This document shows positions 34,762-44,186 of a DNA stretch of 64,000 bases, piece after piece; the stretch's first letter is position 1, and each line of letters opens with the position of its first letter. Origin of the DNA: Teichococcus deserti (GTDB lineage: Bacteria > Pseudomonadota > Alphaproteobacteria > Acetobacterales > Acetobacteraceae). The stretch is from contig NZ_MLCO01000001.1 in the NCBI RefSeq assembly GCF_001982615.1, positions 1 through 64,000 of the forward strand, written 5' to 3'. The position numbers and the translations under genes were made by a program. The notes beneath the pieces were generated by a model that ran no database searches, had not been told where the DNA came from, and saw only the letters and a list, made by a program, of their open reading frames with translations.

Positions 34762-36033
34762 TCATCCTTCGTCCTCTCCGAATAGCCTTCGTCTGGCCGC
34801 ATCGTCGCTCGGTGCCAGCGGACCTAGCCCGACGTAATCCACACGGCGGCTGGGGTCCGCGACGATGCGGGGCAGGGCGCGCGCACGAAGGGCGACAGCT
34901 TCGGGCCGGGGGTCGAGGAACAGTGTCCTGATCCACCCGGTGATGCGGCGGACCGCGCCATAACGGCCGTCATGCTCGGCAGCATACTCCCGGGCTGCAA
35001 CCTCCCAGTCTTCGTTTGCAAGGAGCCGGTCCCGCAGCGACCGAGCATCGCCGAGTGCCAGCGAGAGACCAGCGCCGAAGGAGGGATCGCTCGATGCAGC
35101 CGCGTCCCCGATCAATGCCATGCCATCGCGGTAAGGATTGGGGACCCAGTTGTCAGCGCCCGGGAAAGAGGCAATGGGACCGATGAGCTCGGCGGAGGCA
35201 AACCATTCCGACGGGGCTCCGGCGGCAATGCTGCCCGCCGCGAAGTCCGCCAGACTGCGCGGCCCGGCAAGGCGACGCCGCCCATGGCTGCCTGCGACAT
35301 CAAACCATGCGAAATAGCTGCGACAGCGTCCGCGGCTCAGCGGCGCGCTGAAGGAGAGGCGCCCGCCGGCAGGATCCATGATGGAGGTGATTCGGTCGGT
35401 GGGTGCCCCGTACCCATGCATGAGTGCTCCGGCCACAATCATCCGGTCCGGTTCCCGGTGCACTTGGAAGCCACCCCAACCCCGACAGGCCGAGTTGCGG
35501 CCGTCTGCCCCCACAACCAAGCGCGTGTCGAATTCCTCATTGGCACCCCCCGGCGTCCGCACGCGGATGAGCGGGCGTTGCCCCGGCGTAACGCCTTGCA
35601 CCACCACGCCTCGGCGCACCTCGGCCCCGGCTGCTTCTGCGGCCTGCAGCACGACCTCCTGCATCTCCGGGTGGTGGAAGTTGAGGGCGGGCAAGCGGTG
35701 CGGCGTGGTGTCGACCAGATCGCGCGGAGACCCCGAGGGAAGGCCGCCGACGCGCGACGACCAGAGCCGCACCTCATGGCCACCTTGGGCCCGAAGCAAC
35801 TCGTGCAGCCCAAGGAGGCGCGCTTCCGCGACGCCCCAGCAGTGCAGCTGCTCGCCCCGCACCCGGTCGCGGAACGCCGTCTCCCGCTCAAGCACAAGGA
35901 CCTTTGCGCCAGCCCTGGCAAGGGCATAGGCCAGTGATGCACCGGCTATGCCGCCGCCCACGACAGCCAGGTCATGCCGCACCGATCCCCTCCATCGCCA
36001 AGCTGGGACCTGAGCGAAGGGCCGCGTCAGCAT
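34762..36033 (-). CDS. FAD-dependent monooxygenase-like oxidoreductase
   Basis: 423 aa. Rossmann ADP-binding motif 'DLAVVGGGIAGASLAYALAR' near residue 20, ending 'VLVLERE'; a second 'LVVGADGRNSACRG' (the DG motif) near 175; and the flavin-pocket 'MALIGDAAASSDPSFGAGLS' near 305. This is the group A flavoprotein monooxygenase layout (p-hydroxybenzoate hydroxylase/UbiH relatives), with 'FRDRVRGEQLHCWGV' in place of the usual arginine loop. Substrate unknown. Single gene; no partner reductase is needed in this family. Confidence 0.85.
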   Translation of the reverse strand: MLTRPFAQVPAWRWRGSVRHDLAVVGGGIAGASLAYALARAGAKVLVLERETAFRDRVRGEQLHCWGVAEARLLGLHELLRAQGGHEVRLWSSRVGGLPSGSPRDLVDTTPHRLPALNFHHPEMQEVVLQAAEAAGAEVRRGVVVQGVTPGQRPLIRVRTPGGANEEFDTRLVVGADGRNSACRGWGGFQVHREPDRMIVAGALMHGYGAPTDRITSIMDPAGGRLSFSAPLSRGRCRSYFAWFDVAGSHGRRRLAGPRSLADFAAGSIAAGAPSEWFASAELIGPIASFPGADNWVPNPYRDGMALIGDAAASSDPSFGAGLSLALGDARSLRDRLLANEDWEVAAREYAAEHDGRYGAVRRITGWIRTLFLDPRPEAVALRARALPRIVADPSRRVDYVGLGPLAPSDDAARRRLFGEDEG

Positions 36034-36358
36034 CCCTGCCAGATGAACTCAAGGGAAGGTACGTTATCGAAACGGAAGGTGTGGAGCTATAGCGCTCTTC
36101 GACCTGGTCCTGCAGGGGGTATGAGGCCGAATCCAGATGGCAGGAGAAGGGCAATGCTCGAACTCACTGTTCAGCTCAAGTCAGCAAATTAGAGAGCGGC
36201 CTGAAGCGGGTGGTCACCTTGTCCTCGGCATCATGGCCAAGCAATTGCTGAAGCCCTCGCTCCATGGTGGCGGTCCGAGGCGGAAGGGCGATTGAGAGGT
36301 CATCCTCGTCGGCCGGCACGTTCCGGAACGTTGCTCTAGCGGGATCGTTAGAAGCCGT

Positions 36359-37687
36359 ATGACCAACGGCACCTGGCTTCCTGAACCCTATATCGTTGCC
36401 TTCACCTGCTTCGGTATCCTCATCGCCCTCGTTGCCTGGCTGCCGCTGGTTCTGAGGCGATTGCCGCTGTCCTTGCCGATCATCTGCATCGGGCTCGGGG
36501 CAGCGCTGTTTTCCTTGCCGCAGGTCGCGCTGAATCCGTTGCCGCTCGCTCACCCCGAGATCGCCGAGCGGTTCACCGAGTTCGTGGTGATCATCGCGTT
36601 GATGGGCGCAGGGCTGAAGCTCGACCGCGTCTTCAGCTGGCGCCGGTGGGCTGTGACATGGCGCCTGCTTGGCATCACGATGCCACTCGGTATCGGCCTT
36701 ATCGTGCTTCTGCTGGGATGGGGGCATGGCTATCCCTGGACCGCAGCCCTGTTGATGGCGGCCAGCCTCGCGCCGACCGATCCGGTCCTCGCCTCCGACG
36801 TTCAGGTTGGTCCCCCAAAGACAGGGCAAGAGGATGAGGTGCGTTTCGGCCTGACCTCCGAAGCCGGGCTCAACGATGGCCTCGCCTTTCCGTTCGTGCA
36901 TCTCGCCATCGCGCTCGGCGCCGCGGCCAGCACTGGCGAGCCCTGGTTCATCGATTGGGTCACCTACAGGGTGCTCTGGGAAATCGTCGGTGGGGTGGTA
37001 GCCGGTTGGCTGATCGGCCGCGCCTTCGGCTGGCTCACCTTCCATGTTCCGGCCAAGACCAAGTTGGCCAGGACGGGCGACGGGCTCATTGCGCTCTCCG
37101 CTACCCTCGTCTCCTACGGCTTGACCGAGATCATCCACTGCTACGGCTTCCTGGCCGTCTTCGTGACGGCGCTGACGTTCCGCAGCACGCACAGGGACCA
37201 CGACTTCCAGGTCCAAATGCATGAGATGACCGAGCAGATCGAGCGCATCGCCATGATGGTGCTGCTGCTGCTGTTCGGCGGCGCGCTGGTACGGGGCCTG
37301 CTCGCGCCGGTCACCTGGGCCGATGCCATTGTGGCCGTCATGGTCCTGCTGGTCATCCGACCGCTGACCGGCCTCGTCGGCCTGCTCGGCTTCAAGGCCG
37401 CTCGTACCGAGAAGCTGACCCTCGCCTTCTTTGGCATCCGTGGCGTCGGATCGCTGTACTACCTGGCCTACGGGCTCAACCACATGGAACTGGCCGAGGT
37501 GGAGCGACTGTGGGGGCTGGTTGGACTGATCGTGCTGCTGTCGGTTCTCCTGCACGGGCTGACGGTCACGCCGATCATGCGGTTCCTGGATCGCGCGCAG
37601 GGCCGGAACCCGGATGCCGAGGAGGCGGCGCCACCTCCCGGGTTGAAGGGGCCCGGAGGAGCGCCCGAGCCGATAGAACAAAGGTGA
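36359..37687 (+). CDS. CPA1-family cation:proton antiporter
   Basis: 442 aa with about 12 membrane helices. Ion-site helices show 'AASLAPTDPVLASDVQVG' and 'TSEAGLNDGLAFPFVHLAIA', where the Asn-Asp pair marks electroneutral CPA1 antiporters (NhaP type). C-terminal helices 'FFGIRGVGSLYYLAYGLNH' are also family-typical. Exchanges Na+ or K+ for H+ across the inner membrane. The tail is a short proline-rich cytoplasmic extension. No strong ribosome site before the ATG. Single gene. Confidence 0.9.
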   Translation: MTNGTWLPEPYIVAFTCFGILIALVAWLPLVLRRLPLSLPIICIGLGAALFSLPQVALNPLPLAHPEIAERFTEFVVIIALMGAGLKLDRVFSWRRWAVTWRLLGITMPLGIGLIVLLLGWGHGYPWTAALLMAASLAPTDPVLASDVQVGPPKTGQEDEVRFGLTSEAGLNDGLAFPFVHLAIALGAAASTGEPWFIDWVTYRVLWEIVGGVVAGWLIGRAFGWLTFHVPAKTKLARTGDGLIALSATLVSYGLTEIIHCYGFLAVFVTALTFRSTHRDHDFQVQMHEMTEQIERIAMMVLLLLFGGALVRGLLAPVTWADAIVAVMVLLVIRPLTGLVGLLGFKAARTEKLTLAFFGIRGVGSLYYLAYGLNHMELAEVERLWGLVGLIVLLSVLLHGLTVTPIMRFLDRAQGRNPDAEEAAPPPGLKGPGGAPEPIEQR

Positions 37688-37905
37688 GGCAAACGCTGGC
37701 ACCCACATAGTTGGGCTCAAACCGCGCCTCCGATGCACGACGCATTGGCTTCCACTTGTCCGCCGGGCAACAGCGTCGGGTCACCGTCTCGCCGTGAGCC
37801 TCAGCGAAAGTGAGGGAGGCCGGTAGCTCCGTCGCCCGCCGTCGCAGGCTGATCAACCCACGGGGCCAGGTCACCATCTGCCAAGGCGCGGCCAAAGGAC
37901 ATGTC

Positions 37906-38165
37906 CTAGATCCGGTCGAGCGTGCAGTCCGCAAGGACCGCTTGGCTCGGGCCCTGCAGCACAAGGCGCCCGCGCTCCATCATCAGCAGACGGTCGCAGC
38001 AACGAGACGCCAAGCTCAGTTCGTGCAGCAGCACCAGCGCGGCGCCGCCGGGCGTTCGGGCGCGCAACCGCTGCATCATCCACCACTGCTGCGCGATATC
38101 CAGCGCAGCGCCGGGGTCTGCGGCCAGCAGCAGTGGCGGCTCGGCGGCCAGGCTGCCGCCGGGTC
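37906..38165 (-). pseudogene. Iron/hemin-type ABC ATPase (HmuV/FecE-like) C-terminal fragment
   Basis: About 85 residues remain: a Walker B-like 'PLLLAADPGAALDIAQQ' (the usual ADEPT sequence is damaged), then 'LVLLHELSLASRCCDRLLMM' and 'GRLVLQGPSQAVLA', the end of a FecE/HmuV ATPase. Walker A and the signature motif are absent. The upstream end abuts a luciferase-like fragment on the opposite strand at ~38165. Confidence 0.65.
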
Positions 38166-38356
38166 TTGAACGCTTCCTGGCGGAGCAGGCAATCGTGGGC
38201 ACGCCCCCCGAATGTCTGCGGTCCATCCTGGCCCTGGAGGCGTCGACTGGCATCGGCTCGCTCAGCTGCGTCTTCAACGGCAATGGCGTGCTGGGGAATG
38301 AAGCGACGCTTACGGCGACGGCCCTGTTTGAACGAGAGGTGTTGCCGGGCCTTTGA
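38165..38356 (+). pseudogene. Luciferase-like (LLM class) flavin monooxygenase C-terminal fragment
   Basis: Plus-strand reading gives 'LERFLAEQAIVGTPPECLRS', then 'TGIGSLSCVFNGNGVLGNEA' and 'TATALFEREVLPGL' before the stop: the last ~63 residues of an F420/flavin LLM-class oxidoreductase (the family normally ~330-370 residues). Everything upstream is missing. Confidence 0.6.
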
Positions 38357-38506
38357 TTTCCGCGCCGCAGGGCGGCGGCTTTTCGATACAGAAACACGGA
38401 GCCATACGAAGTCGCAGGCTCGACCAGGCAACCAAGGGCATTGTTCTGTGATGGAACGCTCCAGCTTTCGAGGCGTTTAGAGGGACTCACGGCACCGGAG
38501 GACAAG

Positions 38507-38689
38507 ATGACCGACCATCCGCCTGAGGGCCCCAAAGCCAACTACACTCGAGAGCAGTCGACTGGAGGCTACATCCCCAAGCCTCCGTCAGCCAAAGAGG
38601 TCGACAAGATTTCCGAAGCTCAAGCTCTAATCACTGACGAGTGGACGGGCGAGCCGCGTTCAGGAGATAAGCGCAACGCGAAGCCGTAG
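38507..38689 (+). CDS. Small hypothetical protein (60 aa)
   Basis: ATG at 38507 has a strong ribosome site (ggagg, six bases before). The product is hydrophilic, without membrane helix: 'GPKANYTREQSTGGYIPKPP' then a mixed helix with 'ISEAQALITDEWTGEPRSGD'. I do not recognise it. The good start signal argues for a real small gene in an otherwise decayed stretch. Confidence 0.55.
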   Translation: MTDHPPEGPKANYTREQSTGGYIPKPPSAKEVDKISEAQALITDEWTGEPRSGDKRNAKP

Positions 38690-39325
38690 GAGCCAGCTGC
38701 AGCAATGCTGTAGGGAACAGGGCGAAGACACTCTCGCAGACGACTAGCCTGGCCACCTACTCTTTGAAGATGGCGGCTATCGCTCCGCCCGTTACATTCT
38801 TGATCATTTGCGATGAGCCAATGCCCTCAGGCTGACTCGACGGTGTCCTGGATTCAGGGAAGACCGTCGGAAAGGCAGCGGTCGTGGCGTGCATGTAAGT
38901 GGCAGGCGTGACCACCACAGCGGAGGGCTCGGCCCGGTTCGTTTGGCTTGCATGGGCATTCTGGTAAGAGCTCCGCCGCCCGGCCGAAAAGCATGCTTCA
39001 GGCCGCACGGGCGGATCGGGTCATGCCTAGCCGGTAGGGAACGGATGTTTGCCCACCGGCGTCAGTGCTAGGGCGACCGATGAGGCGCGCTCGCCGGAGC
39101 TAGAACGAGGTCGGAAGTTGCGCAGGCCACCGTCATTGCCGCATGCCTTGTGAGGCAATGTCTCTGCCTTCGGCGGAGCTTGGTCAGATTGGGCTAGACC
39201 TTGCCCCCGATCAGGCAGCGCAAAGCTGGCGATTTGCGGAGATGATCCCGCTGACGGCCCGCTGGCCTTCGGGTGTACTGCGTTACCCTGCGCAACGAGC
39301 CCGGCAACCGGGTGTTGGGACGATC
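38690..39325. other. No recognisable gene
   Basis: 636 bases holding only short, overlapping open frames on both strands without motifs or ribosome sites. The segment just before the CYTH-CHAD gene may hold its promoter, but I cannot place it. Confidence 0.4.
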
Positions 39326-40825
39326 ATGATCGCAGACCAAGACACCCCAACGATGGAAACCGAGATCAAGTTCCTCCTCCCGGATGACATGCAGGAAGCG
39401 GTAGACGCGCATCCACTGCTGCAAGGTGCCGAAAGCCAGTCATCCCGCCAGGAAGTCACAACCTATTACGACACCTCGGCCCATGCATTTCGGCGGGCTG
39501 GTGCGTCGCTCAGGGTGCGCGAAGCCGGCGGCCGCTTCGTGCAGACGCTGAAGCTACCGCGCGAGGAGAACGCCTTCTCCCGTCTCGAATGGGAATGGAC
39601 GCTGCCGGGGGAAGAGCTGGATCTGTCGCTGTTACGGGACACCCCATTGCGAGACCTGGCTTTGGAACAAGTGGAACCGATCTTCACCTGCGGCGTCACC
39701 CGCACCGTGCGCGCCCTGCGGCCGTCCTCCGGCGGCCTCATCGAGGTGACCACCGACTTCGGGTTGATCCGCGCCAACGACCGCATGCTGGCATTGAGTG
39801 AAGTTGAGCTTGAACTCAAGGGTGCAGCACCTGTCGCGCTGTATGAGGTCGCACAGGCGCTGCAATCGACCCTTCCTTTGCTGCTCGGTGCCGAAAGCAA
39901 GGCTGCACGTGGATGGCGCCTCGTGACCGGCGCGCCGCCCGAAGCGGTCAAGGCGGATGCCCCCACTGTGTCCGTAGGCATCACGGGCACCGAGGCCTTC
40001 AGCCAACTCGTATCCAGCCTCATCGTGTCCTTGGTGGACAATCAGCCTGCCGCAGCTGCAGGGGATGCCAAAGGCGTGCACCGCATGCGCATAGCAGTGC
40101 GTCGCCTGCGCACTGTCCTGAGCTTGTTCCGGCCCCACCTTGCCGAGGGGGATGAGGCTCGCTTCACCGAGGCACTTCGCCGTTTGGGCCGCATTCTGGG
40201 CGAGGCCCGGGACTGGGATGTGTTCTGCTCGGAAACCCTGGTGGGTGCCGCAGGCAGCGTCCCGGCCCCGTTCCTGATGGCCCTGCGGGAGGCTGGGGAG
40301 GCTGAACGGCAGAATGCGCATTCCAGGCTTTCTGATGAATTCGCGCAGCCTCATCTGACACGCCTCGTCATCGACCTGTCGGCCTGGGCCCTCGATGCAG
40401 GGTCGGAGGGAGATGGTGTTGCACTGTCTCGTCCGATCGAAGGCATCGCACCGGATATGATCAAGCGACTGGAGCGTAAGGTCAGGAAGCGGGGCAAGCA
40501 CATCCGGCGCCGCGGCGACGAAGAATTGCATGCGCTACGGAAAGCCTTGAAGCGCTTCCGCTATGCTCTGGAGTTCATGACGCCGTTGATGAAGGCGGGG
40601 CAGGTCAAGGACCAGCTGCAGCACTGCAGGGGGTTGCAGGAAGATCTGGGCATCTTCAACGATGCCGTCGTGGCCGGGACACTTGCTCAACGTCTGGCCG
40701 ACGCAAAGCCGGAACTCGACCCTGCTGCAGCAGCCCTAACTGCTTGGGCGGAGGAGCGACGAAGCGCAGCGCTTAAACACCTTCACACGGCATGGCGCGA
40801 GTTTAAGGAAGCTCCGAAGCCTTAG
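39326..40825 (+). CDS. CYTH and CHAD domain protein
   Basis: 499 aa from ATG 39326. Residues ~10-200 are a CYTH (triphosphate tunnel) domain starting with the ExExK motif 'METEIKFLL' and carrying 'YYDTSAHAFRRAGASLRVRE' and 'QTLKLPREE'. Residues ~225-499 are a CHAD domain: 'VHRMRIAVRRLRTVLSLF', 'ARDWDVF', 'ELHALRKALKRFRYALEFM', with its regularly spaced His and Arg pairs. Such fusions act on inorganic triphosphate or polyphosphate, and CHAD domains bind polyphosphate granules. A later ATG (39353) would start right at the motif. A broken copy of the CHAD tail lies at 55.0 kb. Confidence 0.9.
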   Translation: MIADQDTPTMETEIKFLLPDDMQEAVDAHPLLQGAESQSSRQEVTTYYDTSAHAFRRAGASLRVREAGGRFVQTLKLPREENAFSRLEWEWTLPGEELDLSLLRDTPLRDLALEQVEPIFTCGVTRTVRALRPSSGGLIEVTTDFGLIRANDRMLALSEVELELKGAAPVALYEVAQALQSTLPLLLGAESKAARGWRLVTGAPPEAVKADAPTVSVGITGTEAFSQLVSSLIVSLVDNQPAAAAGDAKGVHRMRIAVRRLRTVLSLFRPHLAEGDEARFTEALRRLGRILGEARDWDVFCSETLVGAAGSVPAPFLMALREAGEAERQNAHSRLSDEFAQPHLTRLVIDLSAWALDAGSEGDGVALSRPIEGIAPDMIKRLERKVRKRGKHIRRRGDEELHALRKALKRFRYALEFMTPLMKAGQVKDQLQHCRGLQEDLGIFNDAVVAGTLAQRLADAKPELDPAAAALTAWAEERRSAALKHLHTAWREFKEAPKP

Positions 40826-41820
40826 GCGGCGAAGTAGCGTCGAGCCAAACGTGTCAGTGCTTGATCGGGCTCAAGGAAGCCGAACTGGCCAGTTCTCGAT
40901 TGGCATCTGACGCCTGGCTGTCGATCGTCGCCCTGGCAGGCGCCGACGGCATCACCTCATCGCGGCTGCGGGCGAGAGCCGGCCAAGCTACGCTGGTGCA
41001 TGCCGTGGCACGAGCAGTACGGCAGCTAACCCGTGACGAACATCCACAGCGGCTACGCCAGCAAGAGGGCGCCTTCATTCTGCGAAATTTCGGAAGGGGC
41101 CTGCAAGCAGCCGCACCTTTGGTCTTTTTGGAGCTTCGAGCCGGGCGCACGGCGGCGCACGATGCCTTTCACCGCGGTCGCCTTTGGTCGCCAGCTCAGC
41201 ACACCTTGTCGGGACTTCGGCCAGGAGAGCGGCTCCGTTGCGTCGTCGACCGGCATCCCGCCGGACGGTTGGGTGCACTCGGGGGGCAGATCGAGCGCGC
41301 CGGCGACGAGGTCCTCATCCTGGCGGATCACTCTCTGAAGGATCTTCAGGGCCTCCTTGCTGACGGCGCGGAGGAGCGTAACGAAGAGCTCAACAGCGTC
41401 AACACGCTGCGCTTGTTGGGCCGCTGGACGCGGATGATACTGTGGCCGATCAGTCCTCGATCCCGAGGCGTAAGCACCATTCTATGAGCTGGGCCGCATG
41501 CTGCCGGAGCCGCTCTACCACCGCGTGGCCGACGTCATGGAGGCGCTGGTGAAGTTCACCCTGCTGACGCGGACGTCTCCACGTCCCTGAACGATCGATA
41601 CAGTGAGCGGATGCCGCGGACGGAGAAGCAGGCCGACGCCATTTTGGCGGTGGCCTGTAGAGCAGTGGCGTAGAGCGTTCAGAAGCGCCGCAGACTGCTG
41701 ATCTGTGTGGCAGCAACTGGAGGACGCGTATCGGCCGGATTGGCCGGAAGCTGCCGGTCAATCCCGAAGAAAGCCTTCTAAAAAAGCAGACATGAGCCGG
41801 TCACCCACGGCGTCCGACTC
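40826..41820. other. Long region without a recognisable gene
   Basis: One plus-strand frame stays open from 40861 to 41487 (208 codons, starting MIGLKEAELASSRLASDAWL), but it has no motif or clear ribosome site, and opposite frames are equally open. Near 41500 the plus strand reads 'GRMLPEPLYHRVADVMEALV', which is protein-like but isolated. I infer remnants of unknown genes. Confidence 0.35.
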
Positions 41821-42813
41821 ATGATGCGATCCTTGACAGCAGAGAGGCGGGGAAAAAGGGTAGCAAGAAGGACAGTGCAGAAGAAAACCTTTGCCGCCGT
41901 GAAATCCCCGGCCTACCTGAATGCAATGCGGGCCTTCGAGGCCAGCGCGAGGCACGGCAGCTTCTCCGGGGCTGGCGAGGAGCTGAACGTGACGGCGGCA
42001 GCCGTCGGGCAGCTGGTTCGAGGCCTTGAGGAGTGGCTCGGCGTCGCCTTGTTTCATCGCGGCACCTCGGGGCGGTCCCGCCTCGTTCCAACCGAGGCAG
42101 CGGAGCGGGCCCTGCCAGACATCCGGGCCGGGCTGGACCGCCTGAGCCTCGGCTTGGAGCGGCTGAAGGAGGCATCGGCCAATGGTGTCCTGACCGTGAC
42201 CGTCAGTCCGGCTTTCGCGGCCAAATGGCTGCTGCCGCGGATCGAGCGCTTCCAGACTCGCTGGCCGGACACGGACGTCCGGCTGGACACCAGCCTGAAG
42301 CTGGCAGACTACCTGGCGCAGGGCATCGACGTCGGCGTGCGCTACGGCACCGGGAACTGGCCGGGTCTTGCTGCTGACAAGCTGATGGATGAGGAGGTCT
42401 ATCCGGTCTGCTCCCCTCTCCTGCGCGACAGGTTGGACCTGCGTGCGCCGGCTGACCTGGCGCGGCAAACCTTGATCCACGACCTGTCCGTTGACGCCAG
42501 CATCGGCTTCCCGAGCTGGGACACCTGGTTTCGGACAGCCGGCGTCGAGGTTGCTGCCGTTGAGCGCGGCATGCGGATCAACAACTCCGCCGCCGTGCTG
42601 CAGGCCGCTGCTGAGGGGCGTGGAATCGCGCTGGCCCGCAGCATCATGGCCCAGGATGACGTGGCGGCAGGGCGTCTGGTGCGCCTGTTTCCGGAGACCA
42701 GGCTACCCTCAGCGCTCGCCTATTACGTGGTGTACCGACCGGAATGTGCGTCGTTGCCCCGCTCCCAGGCTTTTCGAAAGTGGCTCTTCGAGGAGGCAGA
42801 GCAGCGGGCGTAA
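41821..42813 (+). CDS. LysR-family transcriptional regulator, GcvA-like
   Basis: 330 aa. Helix-turn-helix residues ~37-95: 'LNAMRAFEASARHGSFSGAG' and 'ELNVTAAAVGQLVRGLEEWL', then 'LFHRGTSGRSRLVPTEA'. The effector domain has 'GVLTVTVSPAFAAKWLLPRI' and 'GIDVGVRYGTGNWPGL', the GcvA/AmpR-type pattern. The first 26 residues are extra for the family; an in-frame GTG at 41899 may be the true start. Upstream of, and same strand as, the amine oxidase/dehydrogenase/cupin/SDR cassette it probably controls. Confidence 0.87.
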   Translation: MMRSLTAERRGKRVARRTVQKKTFAAVKSPAYLNAMRAFEASARHGSFSGAGEELNVTAAAVGQLVRGLEEWLGVALFHRGTSGRSRLVPTEAAERALPDIRAGLDRLSLGLERLKEASANGVLTVTVSPAFAAKWLLPRIERFQTRWPDTDVRLDTSLKLADYLAQGIDVGVRYGTGNWPGLAADKLMDEEVYPVCSPLLRDRLDLRAPADLARQTLIHDLSVDASIGFPSWDTWFRTAGVEVAAVERGMRINNSAAVLQAAAEGRGIALARSIMAQDDVAAGRLVRLFPETRLPSALAYYVVYRPECASLPRSQAFRKWLFEEAEQRA

Positions 42814-43028
42814 GCGGTGTGGACCAGCCCAGAGAGCTGCCCTGGGCAGGTTCGGAAAAGTTTTTCTTTGCGATCCCTCAAGTTCTTCCCATTCGCGAAT
42901 TCCTCCAGGACAGGCCACATCATCTGTCGAAGGCCCGCCGCCGTGCGACCAACCGGTTCTCGGCCGCAGGATCGTCGACGGGCAGCGAAGGCGGAAATGT
43001 CGGCCTCCGCGCTCCTGAAGGTGACACG

Positions 43029-44186
43029 ATGTCTCTCCCGGTTCTTATCGTCGGCGGCGGCCTTGCCGGACTGACCGCCGCCCACCTGCTCCACAGGGCC
43101 GGAAACGACGTCCTGCTGCTGGAAGCGCGCGAGCGTTTGGGTGGCCGGATCCTGTCGGCGGATGCCGCAGGGCAGGTGTCGGAGGACGGCTTCGACCTTG
43201 GGCCATCCTGGTTCTGGCCGGACATGCAGCCCGCGATGGGCAACCTCATCGCCCAGCTCGGGCTCTCCGCCTTTCCTCAGCATGACGAGGGCGACGTTCT
43301 CGTCGAGCGCAACACGCAGGCGGCACCTCAACGTTACCCGGGCATGCGGCAGATGCCGCGCTCTATGCGCCTCGCGGGCGGCACCGGCGCGGTCGTCGCG
43401 GCGCTCGCCTCCACACTGCCGCAGGACACCCTGCGGACCGGCGCGCGCGTGACGCACCTCGCGCTCGAGGGAACCGATGTCGAGGTCACCTTCTCGGCCG
43501 GGAACGGTAGTCCGGGAAAGGTCAAGGCAAGGCACGTCCTGATGGCCGTGCCGCCGCGCCTCCTGCAGGCGAGTGTCACCTTCCGGCCCGCCCTCGATGC
43601 GGCGACCTCCCGCCGCTGGCGCACGGCCCCGACCTGGATGGCACCCCACGCCAAGTTCGTCGCGATCTACGACCGCGCGTTCTGGCGTGCCGGGGGCCTG
43701 TCCGGCATGGCGCAGAGCATGGTCGGACCGCTGGCCGACATCCACGATGCGACCACCGCGACGGGCAAGGCCGCCCTGTTCGGCTTCCTCGGGGTTCCCG
43801 CCGCCCGTCGGACGGCGGTCGGTCGCGAGGCCATCATCGCGGCGTCCGTGCAGCAGCTCGCACGGCTGTTCGGCCCGGAAGCCGGTGTGCCCCGTGCGAC
43901 CCTGCTCAAGGATTGGGCATTCGACCCGCTGACGGCGACGCCGGACGACCAGGCCCCCGGTGGTCACCCGATGCCAGCCACAGAGCCGTGGGTCACAGGT
44001 GAATGGCAGGGGCGCATCTGGATGGCGGGCAGCGAGGCCAGCCACACCGAACCCGGCTACCTCGCCGGTGCGGTGGAAGCAGGCGGGCGCACCGCCAGGG
44101 ACGTCATAGACAGGCTCGCGGGCGCCAGGGCGGGGCAGCGCGCCTCAGTCGGCGCCGCTGCTGACACCGGGGGGATGGAGCCGTGA
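43029..44186 (+). CDS. FAD-dependent amine oxidase-family protein
   Basis: 385 aa. N-terminal FAD motif 'PVLIVGGGLAGLTAAHLLHR' with 'LLLEARERLGGRI' (GR-rich loop) and 'GFDLGPSWFWPDMQPAM'. Near the C-terminus 'GRIWMAGSEASHTEPGYLAG' is the FAD/substrate-closing motif of monoamine-oxidase and protoporphyrinogen-oxidase relatives. Shorter than typical amine oxidases (~450). First gene of a cassette; the next gene starts in its stop codon (gtga overlap). Probable substrate unknown. Confidence 0.85.
   Translation: MSLPVLIVGGGLAGLTAAHLLHRAGNDVLLLEARERLGGRILSADAAGQVSEDGFDLGPSWFWPDMQPAMGNLIAQLGLSAFPQHDEGDVLVERNTQAAPQRYPGMRQMPRSMRLAGGTGAVVAALASTLPQDTLRTGARVTHLALEGTDVEVTFSAGNGSPGKVKARHVLMAVPPRLLQASVTFRPALDAATSRRWRTAPTWMAPHAKFVAIYDRAFWRAGGLSGMAQSMVGPLADIHDATTATGKAALFGFLGVPAARRTAVGREAIIAASVQQLARLFGPEAGVPRATLLKDWAFDPLTATPDDQAPGGHPMPATEPWVTGEWQGRIWMAGSEASHTEPGYLAGAVEAGGRTARDVIDRLAGARAGQRASVGAAADTGGMEP

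Noticed and set aside
36176-37738. 520-codon minus-strand open frame
   Set aside because: Antisense of the CPA1 antiporter; low-complexity hydrophilic translation without family features.
40861-41487. 208-codon plus-strand open frame
   Set aside because: No motif, ribosome site or family; frames on the opposite strand overlap it and look no worse.
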